Assembly: GCF_963675165.1 (NCBI RefSeq) | Contig: NC_087377.1 | Coordinates: 17,340,518-17,404,517, forward strand | Direction: 5' to 3' | Length of the DNA: 64,000 nucleotides | Source: Halichondria panicea | Lineage: Eukaryota; Porifera; Demospongiae; Suberitida; Halichondriidae | In this document: positions 1 through 11,711 of the stretch, piece by piece | How positions within the stretch are numbered: the first letter of the stretch is position 1 | How the letters are laid out: each line of letters starts with the position of its first letter | Notes under the pieces: model-generated | What the model was told of the DNA's origin: nothing | Seen by the model: the letters and a program-made list of their open reading frames with translations, nothing else | The model's database searches: none | Program-made: the position numbers and the translations under genes

Positions 1-1609
1 AAAGACACAAGGACGAGCATGACAACCTTCACTCAAATGAAGGACACTAAAGGTATGAGTGTTTGGCCAACTTGATATCCTATAATCTTTCTTTTAGATA
101 CAAGAGGCTCGGACACAGTGGAGGCAACAAAGAGGGAGTCAAAGGACACTCAACCAGTCAAGAAGGTGCGTACATGTAGTGTGATAATGAGATTCCCACA
201 GCAACAATAGTATTGTACCTTAACATGCATGGATGCTGTCTCATGTGTTAAGCCGTAACTACACATCTGTTTGAGTGTGCCTATAATTATGTACTTCATT
301 TAGCGCAAATTGTTGATTGTTCTCGTTCTGTTGTAGAATTTCCACAATGATATTCACGTCTGTGTTTTAGATTTCCACCAACGTTCCCCTGTACAGGCTC
401 ACTGTGAGCAGATTGAGCACAAAGATGCTGAGCTGGTCAGGAGAGACGCCATCATTCAACAGCAGAGACAGGTGAGACAAAATGCACCATTATATTATTG
501 CAGAGCTATAGTAGAAGCTTTGATCTCTTATAATCGTACTGTACATTCTATTAGACTAGTGGGCGTGGCCTCTTAAGCTAATTAGAGAAAGTGATTTAGT
601 GTGCATGCAATTATTGCTACAAGTAACACTCGCTTGTTAGTAGACACTATCCTAATTACACTCATTCATTATTCAGGGTCCCCCTCCCAGAGAGTTGAGA
701 CCTCCACTCACTCTGAAATGGAGAAGAGGAAAAGACATGCCAATCAAGATAGGTGACTCGGTACAGAGTGTTGTTATCGGTGACACGGTGTATGTTGGTG
801 GAGGTAATGCAGGCAATAATCGTGACATGTGTACAGTGATGAAGCTCGAGCAAGATCAATGGACCAAACTACCAGAGTACACTGCCTGGTACTTCGCTAT
901 GACATCACTCGCTAATCGACTAGTGCTGGTGGGAGGATATGATCCAAGAAACAAAAAACGCACCAATCAACTTGCAGTGTTTGAGTCAGGGGAATGGACT
1001 CACCCGTACCCACCAATGAACATTGCTCGTGATTTCTCAACAGCTGTCTCCTTCAACAACCACATCATTGTAGCTGGTGGGCATGATGATAAAAGACGTA
1101 CCTCCTCTGTGGAGGTGTTGGACGTGGCATCAAGAAGATGGTACATTGCTCAGTCACTACCTAACCCACGATCACATCTGAAATCTACTCTCATAGGAAA
1201 CACCCTCTACCTAATGGGAGGGTGGGATCACACTCGGAGTGCAACCAAGACAGTGTACCACGTCGACCTCACTGAACTCGTTGCAAAGGCCCATTCGAAC
1301 CTGGACACACCCACTCTCTGGCAGACCTTACAGGAAGCACCACTCGAGTTGTCAGCTCCTCTCAGTATTGGGAGGTCACTATTAGCCGTTGGTGGACGAG
1401 ACGACAGAGCCAACCCAAGTTCATCGATCCACCTCTACCAGCCTGACACAAGGAGGTGGGTGAAAGTGGGAGACCTGCCTACTGCACGATACTTCTGCAC
1501 ATGCTCAGTACTTCCTAGTGGAGAGGTCATTGTAGCCGGAGGACAGACAAGTGCATATCTGCTTACTTTTAGTCCAACTGTTGGTTTCTTCACTATAAGT
1601 GCTAATTAG
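1..1609 (+). CDS. Receptor gene A, 3' part: linker, coiled coil, six-bladed kelch propeller (5' end outside window)
   Basis: Exons are 1-52 (partial), 98-165, 397-471 and 677-1609, all with GT-AG borders. Exons 1-2 match the second and third exons of gene E, so the missing 5' end may be CARD-type as in E. The 25-codon exon 397-471 encodes a charged helix (HKDAELVRRDAIIQQQRQ). The last exon encodes a kelch domain with six GG motifs (VGGG, LVGG, VAGG, LMGG, AVGG, VAGG), each blade carrying a Trp before it. Such propellers bind protein or peptide ligands on one face. Residues that differ from the paralogues cluster just after the GG and about 15 residues before it. No signal peptide or membrane segment is visible, so a cytosolic sensor is inferred. 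The kelch frame is open to its stop. Confidence 0.85.
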
Positions 1610-3044
1610 TTATTTTGTTAATTGTTTCTCTTTAATTGTGCGATGAGTTTATAACGATATTGATATTCTTTTTATTATGTTGAGACAATTAAGTTGCAAC
1701 AGAATTTTATCGCATAATTATAGTTATTATGATGACATGAAGTGGTACATACATAATTACATTGCCAGAAAATAGTACAAAAACAGACAAAATAATATTT
1801 AACAGCCTCATAACAAGTTCAGGTCCTTGGTTGGGGTCTTGTCCGAGGGTAGGGTGGACGCCTTCTCCCAGAATACAAAGTCTATCTCCTCTTCCGAGTC
1901 AGACAGTGAGGGGTGGGGCTCGGGAACTGAGGGGTTAAAGAGTCACATGATCATAGTCACACTGAGTGGCCAGTTTACGTGAGGCCCCTCTCTTTCTTAG
2001 CAGCATAGTAGGCTTATCTTTTCTGGCCCCCAGTTATCCTAATGGAACTGAGGGGTTAAAGAGTCACACGGTCATAGTCACACTGAGTGGCCTTCTTAGC
2101 AGCATAGTACGCCTAAAGGTGTGTGTGTGTGTGTGTGGGGGGGGGGGGGTCGTACATGATTGTACATTGCACACCTCAAATAGGACACACTATAGCTGAC
2201 CTTGAATGACTTTAAGGGACTCTACAAAGTATGACACAAATGCATTTTCCAGCTAATGTACTCTGTACCTCTACCTCCATTCTCAGTGCCTCTTCTTGTC
2301 TCCTCAACACTTGGCCGGGCTGAAAAATGGCTGCATAACTGGGGGCCGGAAAAGATGAGGGGCGGAAAAATCAAACAATAGTACAGAAGACAAATCGATC
2401 AGTCAATCTACAATTAGAACTAGAGCACTGAAGTGCTACCCTCGGCAGTGTCCTGTAGCCAGGATAAACAACACATGGACACATTCAAACTGGTAGTGTG
2501 ATGAAGGGTCTGGTACACGTACTGTACAATGTCATGTACAAATATTGTGAGCTAGTGTTCTCAATTGACAGACGTTTCCCTGTACACACCTAAACTGCAT
2601 ACATTGTATACAAGTGCATGTACATACAGACTAGTAAGCATGCTAGGTTCCCATTCTTTGTACTGTACATTCAATAGTACACAGTCAACTCATTGCACTG
2701 CATAACTACACATTATACACACGTACCTTGTTCTTGATGAAGGTTCTTCTCAATGCCAGCTAATGGTTAGCTCATGCACAAGCAGTCGATTACCAGGCCA
2801 ACTTTCGAGGAAGTGCCGCTTGAGAAGGAGGCTAGGCTGCACATAATTATAATGGGCGTGGTTACATATAAATGGGCTTTGCTACAATATTTTTCTCAAA
2901 GAGCTCCACACAAATATCATGTATAAAAACTATGTATACATAATAATACTGACAATGTAGCTATAGTAAGTGAAGGAGAGATTACTAAAAAACACACGTT
3001 AAAACTAGAACAGTATAAACAGTCCACAATTATAATATACTGTA
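1610..3044. other. 3' flank of A, shared with the other cassettes
   Basis: This non-coding stretch is repeated almost base for base behind B and, with deletions, behind C, D, E and F. It holds relic minus-strand exons (listed separately), a (TG)n-G(n) tract near 2,121-2,149 and the 3' flank of the USF pseudogene. No intact gene is seen. Confidence 0.75.
1808..1926 (-). pseudogene. Relic C-terminal exon of an unidentified acidic protein
   Basis: On the minus strand a consensus acceptor precedes an open exon that ends in TGA. It reads an acidic stretch (SDSEEEIDFVFWEKAS) and the tail TPTKDLNLL. The same exon lies behind B (10,461-10,579), C (18,154-18,272), D (about 25,126-25,245, one extra G), E (44,380-44,498) and F (about 49,773-49,892, altered). 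A second candidate exon at about 2,285-2,330 (motif GQVLRRQEEALRME) repeats near 10,935 and 25,500. The parent gene is not recognised. Multiple truncated copies suggest it was carried along with the duplicated cassette. Confidence 0.5.
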
Positions 3045-6000
3045 CACTACTGTTGAGAGGATTGGTCCACCGTTTCCATAGACATTGAATCTTGCCCGGG
3101 GCTACCAGCACTTGAGTTGCTTGTGAGCACATTCTGAGCCAGAATCAGAGTGTTGAGCAGACTAGCAGCAGCCGCGGCAGAGAGACCACCACCACCACCA
3201 CCCCCGCCATTGTTGTTGGCTTGTGACAGCATTTATAATATATACTATACATTATTGTTGAGAGGATTGAAATACGAGCTCTTTCAAGTAGTCCACTGTC
3301 TTGTCCAGTACCGTTCCCTTGCTGTACACATACTGCAGTCAGGGAAACATGACGTGAGGGTGAGACATGTACGTGGAGATAACAAAAAAACATACTTAGT
3401 TGCTGTTAAAAAATAGCAATTATATTTTATGTGTAACTAACTACATGTGTTATATACGATGAACTCTGCTGGATTCTATGCTACTACTAACATAACACTG
3501 TGCTCTACACTAATGCATGCTTAAAAAAGCTTAGCAATAATATTAAGAAATTTAGGCTTAAAAAAAACCAAGTAAGTAGTTATTTCGATGGCTTTCAATA
3601 GTACTTTAGTACACACACTCACAGACACACACACTCACCCCGACAATGCAACCAGTATAGTTGCGTCTTTCTTCTGACAAGCAGGCACTATCTGAGCCAG
3701 TATCTTGATGAGCTCGTTGATCCTGTCCCGACGCCGACGCTCAACTGGGCGTGGGAAGAACAACAACAACTGGTAATTATCGTGTTTAGGGCATGTATAC
3801 AATGAAGCTGAGCCAATTGGCAAAATGAATGAACCTTGACCTCACACACACACACGTACACCACTGTACAGTATAAAAACCAAGGCATAATTAATAATTA
3901 AGAATGCGTTTACAGCATTAGATAGCCTCTACAAAACAAGTTATTAGTTATGCCTCGAGGCGTAGCCGCACGAGAGATACGGTAAAGCTGACTGTGTGTG
4001 TCTGTCTGTCTGTCTGTCTGTGTATTCCAGCTATAACTGCTCAATGGTTGCAATGCGACGAAAACTAACAGCTTCTATAGGCTTCTAGCCACGTTCTCTT
4101 GGATTATGATTCTTGGATTAGCAAACTAAAGCTTCTTTCTCGAGTTATGGCTAGTTTGACTCACATTGAAGGCTGTTGCAGTCTCTTCAGAATCTTTCAT
4201 AGCATCATCTGTCCTCACAAACTTTCTATTCAATATATGAGTTAGCCTTGCACTAAAGCGCTAGCTTTTTGTTAGCTACAATACTCAGAAAATATCTGTT
4301 AAAACAGCTAGCTAGCAGTAGCCATTTATCTCTTTGGACACACCCTTTAATTATTCCTGTGGATGTAATGCGCATGCGCGCTCATTCCCCACGTGTGATA
4401 TCCAAGATCCAGATCCTCCTGGCAGAATCATCTTTGTCTTGACGGCCTGGTATTAGCCACAAAACACTACCATATAACAATATAGATAACAATATGCATG
4501 TACACAGGTCTTTTCTTCTTAGATATTATATACACTGAACTACAGATCCTGGAAGAATCAATTTTCTTCTTTCTTGAGGTCCTGGTAAGCCACATAATAC
4601 AATAAATAACAACAATAGATGCATGTAAATAAGTCTTTTCTTCTCAGTGACTTTATATAGATAAGCTAACTTTAATATAAAATTCATTATAGATAACACT
4701 CTAATACTTTTGAGCGAAAGCAAAAACATGGCGAGAGGCATTAGCACAGCGCCAGCTTGAACACTAGTTTTAGAAGTGGCAGATTTGATGTTAAAGCTTC
4801 GTAACTGTACTTTGTGGGAAATGCTTCTATTTGATTATGACCACGTACGTACATGTACATCTGTTGTACACTCTAACTTTCAGTATTGAATTTGCAGCAC
4901 CTTCATTGTGTGTAGCCTTCCTCTGAGCTTCCCTGTTGGCCGCCATATCCCCAGACCTGCAAACCAACCACCATAATAACAACACTCCTCACAGTTACCG
5001 TATTACTAGAATGTTTACGAGCATAATTATGCGAATTTTTAAACAATAAAATTGCAAAACCTAATTTTGGGTAAATACACACGATCCTTGCCAGAACGCA
5101 ATAGTTAGATCGCAAAGGGTTGCCGATTTGGCTGATTCGCAAAGGTTTTTCACCAACAGCAAAATATTCTAGTAATACGGTATGTAGCAAGAATGATGCT
5201 TTCCCTAACATACTGTCATACATGTTATGCAGAGGTAGGCAATCACATGAACTGTGTACTCACAACTGCATTTGAACGATGGGGTCGGCCGTGTGATAAT
5301 CCATAGTTGATATCCCGCTCATCTTGGGTGCTATAGGTCGACCCATTGCATGCAGTATCTCAGCACTACTGGATGGTGGGATCATCACATACAGAGGACC
5401 TCAACACACACAACAACATAGTAAAAACTGACTATTTTTCAACACCACTTCCAAGAAACCTTATTTTATAATTATTTTATATCAAACATTAGCAATAATA
5501 CTCATGGTTCTACATGTAATTAGTATGTACAAGCACTTGGATAACTTATCGAGGCCTATATATAACTTTTGGATTTGCCCCAAAAAATGTATCGTCACAC
5601 TGATAAAATTGGCCTCCATTACTCACCATTTTGGCCAGACTCTGAACCAGATGAGGTGCTCCTAGTGATGAGGAACTGAGATGAGGGGGTGGTCTGTCCA
5701 CCTTGCTGCATCTGGATGAGGGCGTGGCCTATAGCGTTGAGGGTGGAGCCATCCTCAGAGGTCATGTCAGAGGGCAAACCATCATCGCTAGTTAGCGTGT
5801 GGACCTCCTGTGTGAGTGGGCGGGAACAACAAGCGTGTGTGTGTGTGTGTGTGTGTTCGTTATTTGGGAGGTAGTTACCATCATGCAAATTCTAACCATG
5901 TAATACGAAAGCGAAAATAATACGAAAACGAAACGTCCTAGGATACCTTTAAAAAACCGTTTAAAGTGCTAGTTTTTATATGTTACTTGGTGTGAATTGT

Positions 6001-6196
6001 GTGTGTGTGTGTTACCTGGGTATCATGCACAAGGCCAAAGTTAGGGCCCAAGTCACTGGCCTGTAGCTGCTCCACACTCTCCCCATCATCACTATGACTT
6101 ATCTCTATCTCAAACTGTGAACTGGGTACCACCTCTTCAGTAACGATAGTAACCGTCTCCACGTCGGTCGGCTCTGTCCCTACGTGTAGTATCTCT
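3045..6196 (-). pseudogene. USF-like bHLH-zipper pseudogene 1
   Basis: This copy matches the intact gene at 50,823-53,840 exon by exon: exon 1 remnant about 6,017-6,196, then pieces about 5,633-5,806, 5,265-5,400, 4,903-4,955, the bHLH exon about 3,645-3,751 and a last exon about 3,058-3,330. The first exon has lost its start (replaced after the stretch corresponding to ETEILHVG). The bHLH exon has a 2-base insertion before the zipper junction. The last exon lacks the leucine zipper and most of the Gln/Ser-rich tail, with the two ends joined by unrelated sequence. It cannot make a normal USF protein. Short read-through products or a non-coding transcript cannot be excluded. Confidence 0.85.
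3945..4345. repeat. Dispersed repeat inserted in USF pseudogene 1
   Basis: The block begins with TGCCTCGAGGCGTAGCCGCA, followed by a (TGTC)n run and a diagnostic stretch around TTCTATAGGCTTCTAGCCACG. The same block is at about 12,610-12,985 in pseudogene 2, and a diverged copy is at about 31,541-31,800. It separates the basic-region exon from the bHLH exon. It has no coding potential and the family is not identified. Confidence 0.6.
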
Positions 6197-6339
6197 GTAT
6201 TAAAACAGTTTTTAAGTGTTTGCTTTTATGTTACTTGGTGTGAACTCTGTGTGGGTACATACCTGGGTATCATGCACAAGACCAAAGTTAGGGCCCACAT
6301 TATAACCAACTACACATTATACACAAGTACCGTACTTGT

Positions 6340-6610
6340 TCAATTTAAGGCGACCCTCCAAATATGTGACACCCTCGATCTTAGGTAATATTCTGACCTC
6401 TAAAAGTAGCGACTGCTGCGTGTGACAATTATTTTTTATGTGGCGTCCTAAATAGAGGTCAAACCACAGCCTCGATTCCAGGCCGCTAGAAACAATATAA
6501 TTTTAAGCATCCTATAATCGAGGATAGTAGAGTAACCTCCAATTAGATACGACCCTCTAAATATGCGACACCAGGAATTTTTCTAAACCTCCAAAAAGAA
6601 ATGACCTCTC
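6340..6610. repeat. Dispersed repeat with two CCTCCAAATATG-type motifs
   Basis: Two direct copies of a motif close to CGACCCTCCAAATATGYGACACC lie about 200 bp apart, around 6,350 and 6,545. Copies of the block are at 21,305-21,560 and, diverged, at about 30,080-30,300 and 30,480-30,620. It is probably a non-autonomous mobile element. It sits between the USF relic and receptor B. Confidence 0.6.
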
Positions 6611-6802
6611 GCTTTGTAATTTAATATTTATGAATAACTGTACCTTGTTAATGTTCTTGATGAAGGTTCCTCAGTAGTCCCTGTCCATGGACTCATGTCT
6701 TCAGCCTCCACCAATACAGACAAATAGTTTGACCACTTGCTCAGAGCTTCAAAACTGACTGCACAATTTCTTCTTCTCTCTAGCTAGCAGTGAAAGACCA
6801 GC

Positions 6803-6831
6803 CACGTGGTTTAGCAATGGTATCGCACGTG
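6803..6831. promoter_or_regulatory. Two CACGTG E-boxes upstream of receptor B
   Basis: CACGTG occurs at 6,803-6,808 and 6,826-6,831, the second as GCACGTGAC. They lie about 300 bp before the B start codon. The pair is conserved before C (14,869 and 14,898) and D (21,793 and 21,816). CACGTG, especially followed by AC, is the classical USF site, and a USF gene is part of the same duplicated cassette. Function is inferred. Confidence 0.5.
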
Positions 6832-7102
6832 ACAGCTATTGTTTATTGCAGAGAAAGAGGGCGGGTCTCGTTGTAGCTGAGCTAGCTGTTGTCCTGTATT
6901 TCTGTATCGTGCCTGGTATCAAGCTGTGAAGATACTGTAGCTCTGGATTATTATCAGTAAGCGCAGACAGCACTGTTTTATTTTCTGCATATAGATCTAC
7001 GGTACATGGTTTTGATGATATAATTTGCACACACCAAATATTTAAACATAATTACATGACCTTCATATCATTTCTTATCTTATTCCACACTCTACAGAGA
7101 AG

Positions 7103-10100
7103 ATGTCTGACTATCTCACGATAGCAGATCTAAAGAAATTGTACCTTGTCACGTTTAATGCTCGAATTAAGTGGCGAAACATCTTGCTTATTCTTGACGT
7201 ACCCTCGGATACCATCGATAGTATTGGTACGAAATGGCGAGACAATCCTGATGAATGCTATCGTGAGGGTTTGAAAGAATGGCTGAAAGGTGAAGAGAGA
7301 CGCTGGGAAGATGTTGTCAAAGCTTTGTCCAGTCCCATTGTGGGCCACGTTGGCATAGCTAATACCATCGAGAAAGATCATCTACAGTCTACTGATGCAA
7401 GCAATCCTACTGATGTGAAGTCAGAGGGTAAGCACTAGTTCAGCACAGGAATCATACAGTCATAATGCTTAGTTCGTTAGCTGCTATATATAATATAATA
7501 TTCACCCCCCCCACCCCCACACACACACACACACACAATGTTCTACAGTTGACCAAAACCGCCAGAAGATCAACAATGATTTGACTGTTTTCTTAAACGA
7601 ACCTCTCGGTAAAGGTGCATTTGGAGCAGTCTTCAAAGGCAGCTACAGGAGCGAGATTTGTGCGGTCAAACTTCTGATTTACGAGGCTGTAGAAATGCAG
7701 ACAGGTTTCCCAGCCGGTAAAAGTGAAGAATCCAGCAAAGCATTTGATCGTGAGTGTGAGTATCTCCAGTCACTCCAGCACCCAAACGTTGTTCAGTATT
7801 TATCGACAGCTAAGCATCCCAAATCAGGTGGTACAATCCTCGTTGTTGAGCTGATGGATTGCAATCTGAGATCCTATTTCTCCGGCCTTGATGAAGAGTC
7901 TATCACTAGCGAATGTGAAATTAGCCTGTCCAAAGACATGGCTTGTGGTCTGGCCTACATTCACAGCAAGCAGATTATCCACCGTGACCTCTGTGGCGAT
8001 AACGTCTTGCTGAAGCTAACACTGCCAGTGCCTGTTGCAAAGATTTCCGACTTTGGCATGTCACGGCTATATGATCCCTCCAAGCTTAGCCACACCCTCA
8101 CGGCCGTTGGTCACCGTATGGGGTATCTACCTCTCGAGGCTATTCGATTGGACAAGGAGACTTACGATAATAGCGTGGATGTGTTTTCCCTTGGGGCGAT
8201 TATGGTACAGATCGTTTGCAAGCTGAAGACAGTCAAATCTGTGGAAGATCGATTAGACCATGTTGCCCAGGTCCCTCACACACACAAGTTGAGGAAGCTT
8301 ATCGACAGTTGTTTGCAAGAAGACATGAGGAGGAGACCATCTGCCAGGGACATATGTAAGTCAATTAGTGTTGTACATTTTACCGCAAATAATTTGTAAG
8401 TCAATTTGTGTGTTGTACGATTCCGAAATTTTATTCGGAAAAAATTCCTTATTGAAGATTTAACTTTTACTTTAGATGCTTCACTGACAAGCCACTCTGA
8501 CACAGTGGAGGCAACAAAGAGGGAGTCCAAGGACACTCAAGTAAATCAACTTTTACATCAAGTATCTGAGAAAGACACTCATTCACAAGCATCTATCGAT
8601 CGGCTTCAAGCTGAGCAAGTTTGTGGACTAGAAGAAGTGACCACTCCTAAACAAGAACAGTTTGAAGTTCAACCCAGAGAAATTAATCATCTAGTGAAAT
8701 CTCTGCAGATACAACCTCGGAAGGACACTCAACCAGATAATAACTTAGCTGCAGATGTTGACCTGACAAGTGGCTCGAACCCAGTGGAGGCAACAAAGAG
8801 GGAGTCAAAGGACACTCAACCAGTCAAGAAGGTGCGTACATGTAGTGTGTGAATGAGATTCCCACAGCAACAATAGTATTGTACCTTAACATGCATGGAT
8901 GCTGTCTCATGTGTTAAGCCGTAACTACACATCCGTTTGAGTGTGCCTATAATTATGTACTTCCTTTAGTGAAGATTGTCTCGTTCTGTTGTAGAATTTC
9001 TACAATGATATTCACGTCTGTGTTTTAGATTTCCACCAACGTTCCCCTGTACAGGCTCACAGGGAGCACAAAGATGCTGAGCTGGTCAGGAGAGACGCCA
9101 TCATTCAACAGCAGAGACAGGTGAGACAAAATGCACCATTATATTATTGCAGAGCTATAGTAGAAGCTTTGATCTCTTATAATCGTACTGTACATTCTAT
9201 TAGACTGGTGGGTGTGGCCTCTTAAGTTAATTAGAGAAAGTGATTTAGTGTGCATGCAATTATTGCTACAAGTAACACTCGCTTGTTAGTAGACACTATC
9301 CTAATTACACTCATTCATTATTCAGGGTCCCCCTCCCAGAGAGTTGAGACCTCCACTCACTCTGAAATGGAGAAAAAGAAAAGACATGCCAATCGAGATG
9401 GGCTACTCGGTACAGAGTGTTGTTATCGGTGACGCAGTGTATGTTGGTGGAGGTGATGCAGGCGATGATCGTAATAGCTGTACAGTGATGAAGCTGGAGC
9501 AAGATCAATGGACCAAACTACCAGAGTACACTGCCAAGTACTTCGCTATGACATCACTCGCTAATCGACTAGTGCTGGTGGGAGGATTTGATTCAAGAAA
9601 CAACAAACCCACCAATCAGCTTGCAGTGTTTGAATCAGGGGAATGGCCTCACCCGTACCCACCAATGAACATTGCTCGCCATTTCTCAACAGCTGTCTCC
9701 TTCAACAACTACATCATTGTAGCTGGTGGGGATGATGATAAAGGACGTATCTCCTCTGTGGAGGTGTTGGACGTGGCATCAAGAAGATGGTACATTGCTC
9801 AGTCACTACCTAACCCACGATCATCACTGAAATCGACTCTCATAGGAAACACCCTCTACCTAATGGGAGGGTGTGATCAAAATGTGACGGCAACCAAGAC
9901 AGTGCATCACGTCGACCTCAGTGAACTCATTGCAAAGGCCCTTTCCAACCTGGACATACCCACTCTCTGGCAGACCTTACAGGAAGTACCACTCGTGCTC
10001 TCAGCTCCTCTCAGTATTGGGAGGTCACTATTAGCCGTTGGTGGACGGGACGACAGATTCAACCCAAGTTCATCAATCCACCTCTACCAGCCTGACACCA

Positions 10101-10270
10101 GGAGGTGGGTGAAAGTGGGAGACCTGCCTACTGCACGATACTGCTGCACATGCTCAGTGCTTCCTAGTGGAGAGGTCATTGTAGCCGGAGGACGGACAAA
10201 TTATTATACTAATATACTAATGTTTACTTATATTCAAACTGTTGATTTCTTCTCTATAAGTGCTAATTAG
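7103..10270 (+). CDS. Receptor gene B: Death domain, TKL-like kinase, linker, coiled coil, kelch
   Basis: Exons 7,103-7,427, 7,549-8,355, 8,476-8,831, 9,055-9,120 and 9,326-10,270 give 832 residues in frame. Residues 1-100 form a Death domain (KWRNILLILDV core, conserved W in RRWEDVVKAL). The kinase follows, with the glycine loop GKGAFGAVFKG, AVK lysine, HRDLCGDN catalytic loop and DFG, so it looks active. The usual PPEA is PLEA. The linker exon is 356 bp, against 77 bp in C and D, and contains two copies of a [12 protein letters not shown] block. The coil exon has lost three codons. The kelch domain has six blades. An acceptor just before the ATG suggests a 5' UTR intron. Intron 1 has a (CA)n tract. 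The layout resembles IRAK-type Death-kinase signalling fused to a ligand-binding propeller. Function is inferred. Confidence 0.85.
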
Positions 10271-11711
10271 TTATTTTGTTAATTGTTTCTCTTTAATTGT
10301 GCGATGAGTTTATAACGATATTGATATTATTTTTATCATGTTGAGAAAATTAAGTTGCAACAGAATTTAATTATAGTTATTATGATGACATGAAGTGGTA
10401 CATACATAATTACATTGCCAGAAAATAGTACAAAAACAGACAAAATAATATTTAACAGTCTCATAACAAGTTCAGGTCCTTGGTTGGGGTCTTGTCCGAG
10501 GGTAGGGTGGACGCCTTCTCCCAGAATACAAAGTCTATCTCCTCTTCCGAGTCAGACAGTGAGGGGTGGGGCTCGGGAACTGAGGGGTTAAAGAGTCACA
10601 TGATCACAGTCACACTGAGTGGCCAGTTTACGTGAGGCCCCTCTCTTTCTTAGCAGCATAGTAGGCTTATCTTTTCCGGCCCCCAGTTATCCTAATGGAA
10701 CTGAGGGGTTAAAGAGTCACACGGTCATAGTCACACTGAGTGGCCTTCTTAGCAGCATAGTACGCCTAAAGGTGTGTGTGTGTGTGTGTGTGGGGGGGGG
10801 GGTCGTACATGATTGTACATTGCACACCTCAAATAGGACACACTATAGCTGACCTTGAATGACTTTAAGGGACTCTACAAAGTATGACACAAATGCATTT
10901 TCCAGCTAATGTACTCTGTACCTCTACCTCCATTCTCAGTGCCTCTTCTTGTCTCCTCAACACTTGGCCGGGCTGAAAAATGGCCACATAACTGGGGGGC
11001 GGAAAAGATGAGGGGCGGAAAAATCAAACAATAGTACAGAAGACAAATCGATCAGTCAATCTACAATTAGAACTAGAGCACTGAAGTGCTACCCTCGGCA
11101 GTGTCCTGTAGCCAGGATAAACAACACATGGATACATTCAAACTGGTAGTGTGATGAAGGGTCTGGTACACGTACTGTACAATGTCATGTACAAATATTG
11201 TGAGCTAGTGTTCTCAATTGACACACGTTTCCCTGTACACACCTAAACTGCATACATTGAAGCATACCTTGTATACAAGTGCATGTACATACAGACAAGT
11301 AAGCATGCTAGGTTCCCATTCTTTGTACTGTACATTCAATAGTACACAGTCAACTCATTGCACTGCATAACTACACATTATACACAAGTACCTTGTTCTT
11401 GATGAAGGTTCTTCTCAATGCCAGCTAATGGTTAGCTCATGCACAAGCAGTCGATTACCAGGCTAACTTTCTAGGAAGTGCGGCTTGAGATGGAGGCTAG
11501 GCTGCACATAATTATAATGGGCGTGGTTACATATAAATGGGCTTTGCTACAATATTCTTCTGAAAGAGCTCCACACAAATATCATGTATAAAAACTATGT
11601 ATACATAATAATACTGACAATGTAGCTATAGTAAGTGAAGGAGAGATTACTAAAAAACACACGTTAAAACTAGAACAGTATAAACAGTCCACAATTATAA
11701 TACACTGTACA
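10271..11711. other. 3' flank of B, near-copy of 1,610-3,057
   Basis: This stretch holds the relic minus-strand exon at 10,461-10,579, a (TG)n-G(n) tract near 10,772-10,802 and sequence nearly identical to the flank of A. No intact gene is seen. Confidence 0.75.

Noticed and set aside
662-859. 65-residue minus frames over the kelch start, seen in nearly all copies
   Set aside because: Shadow of the kelch coding strand.
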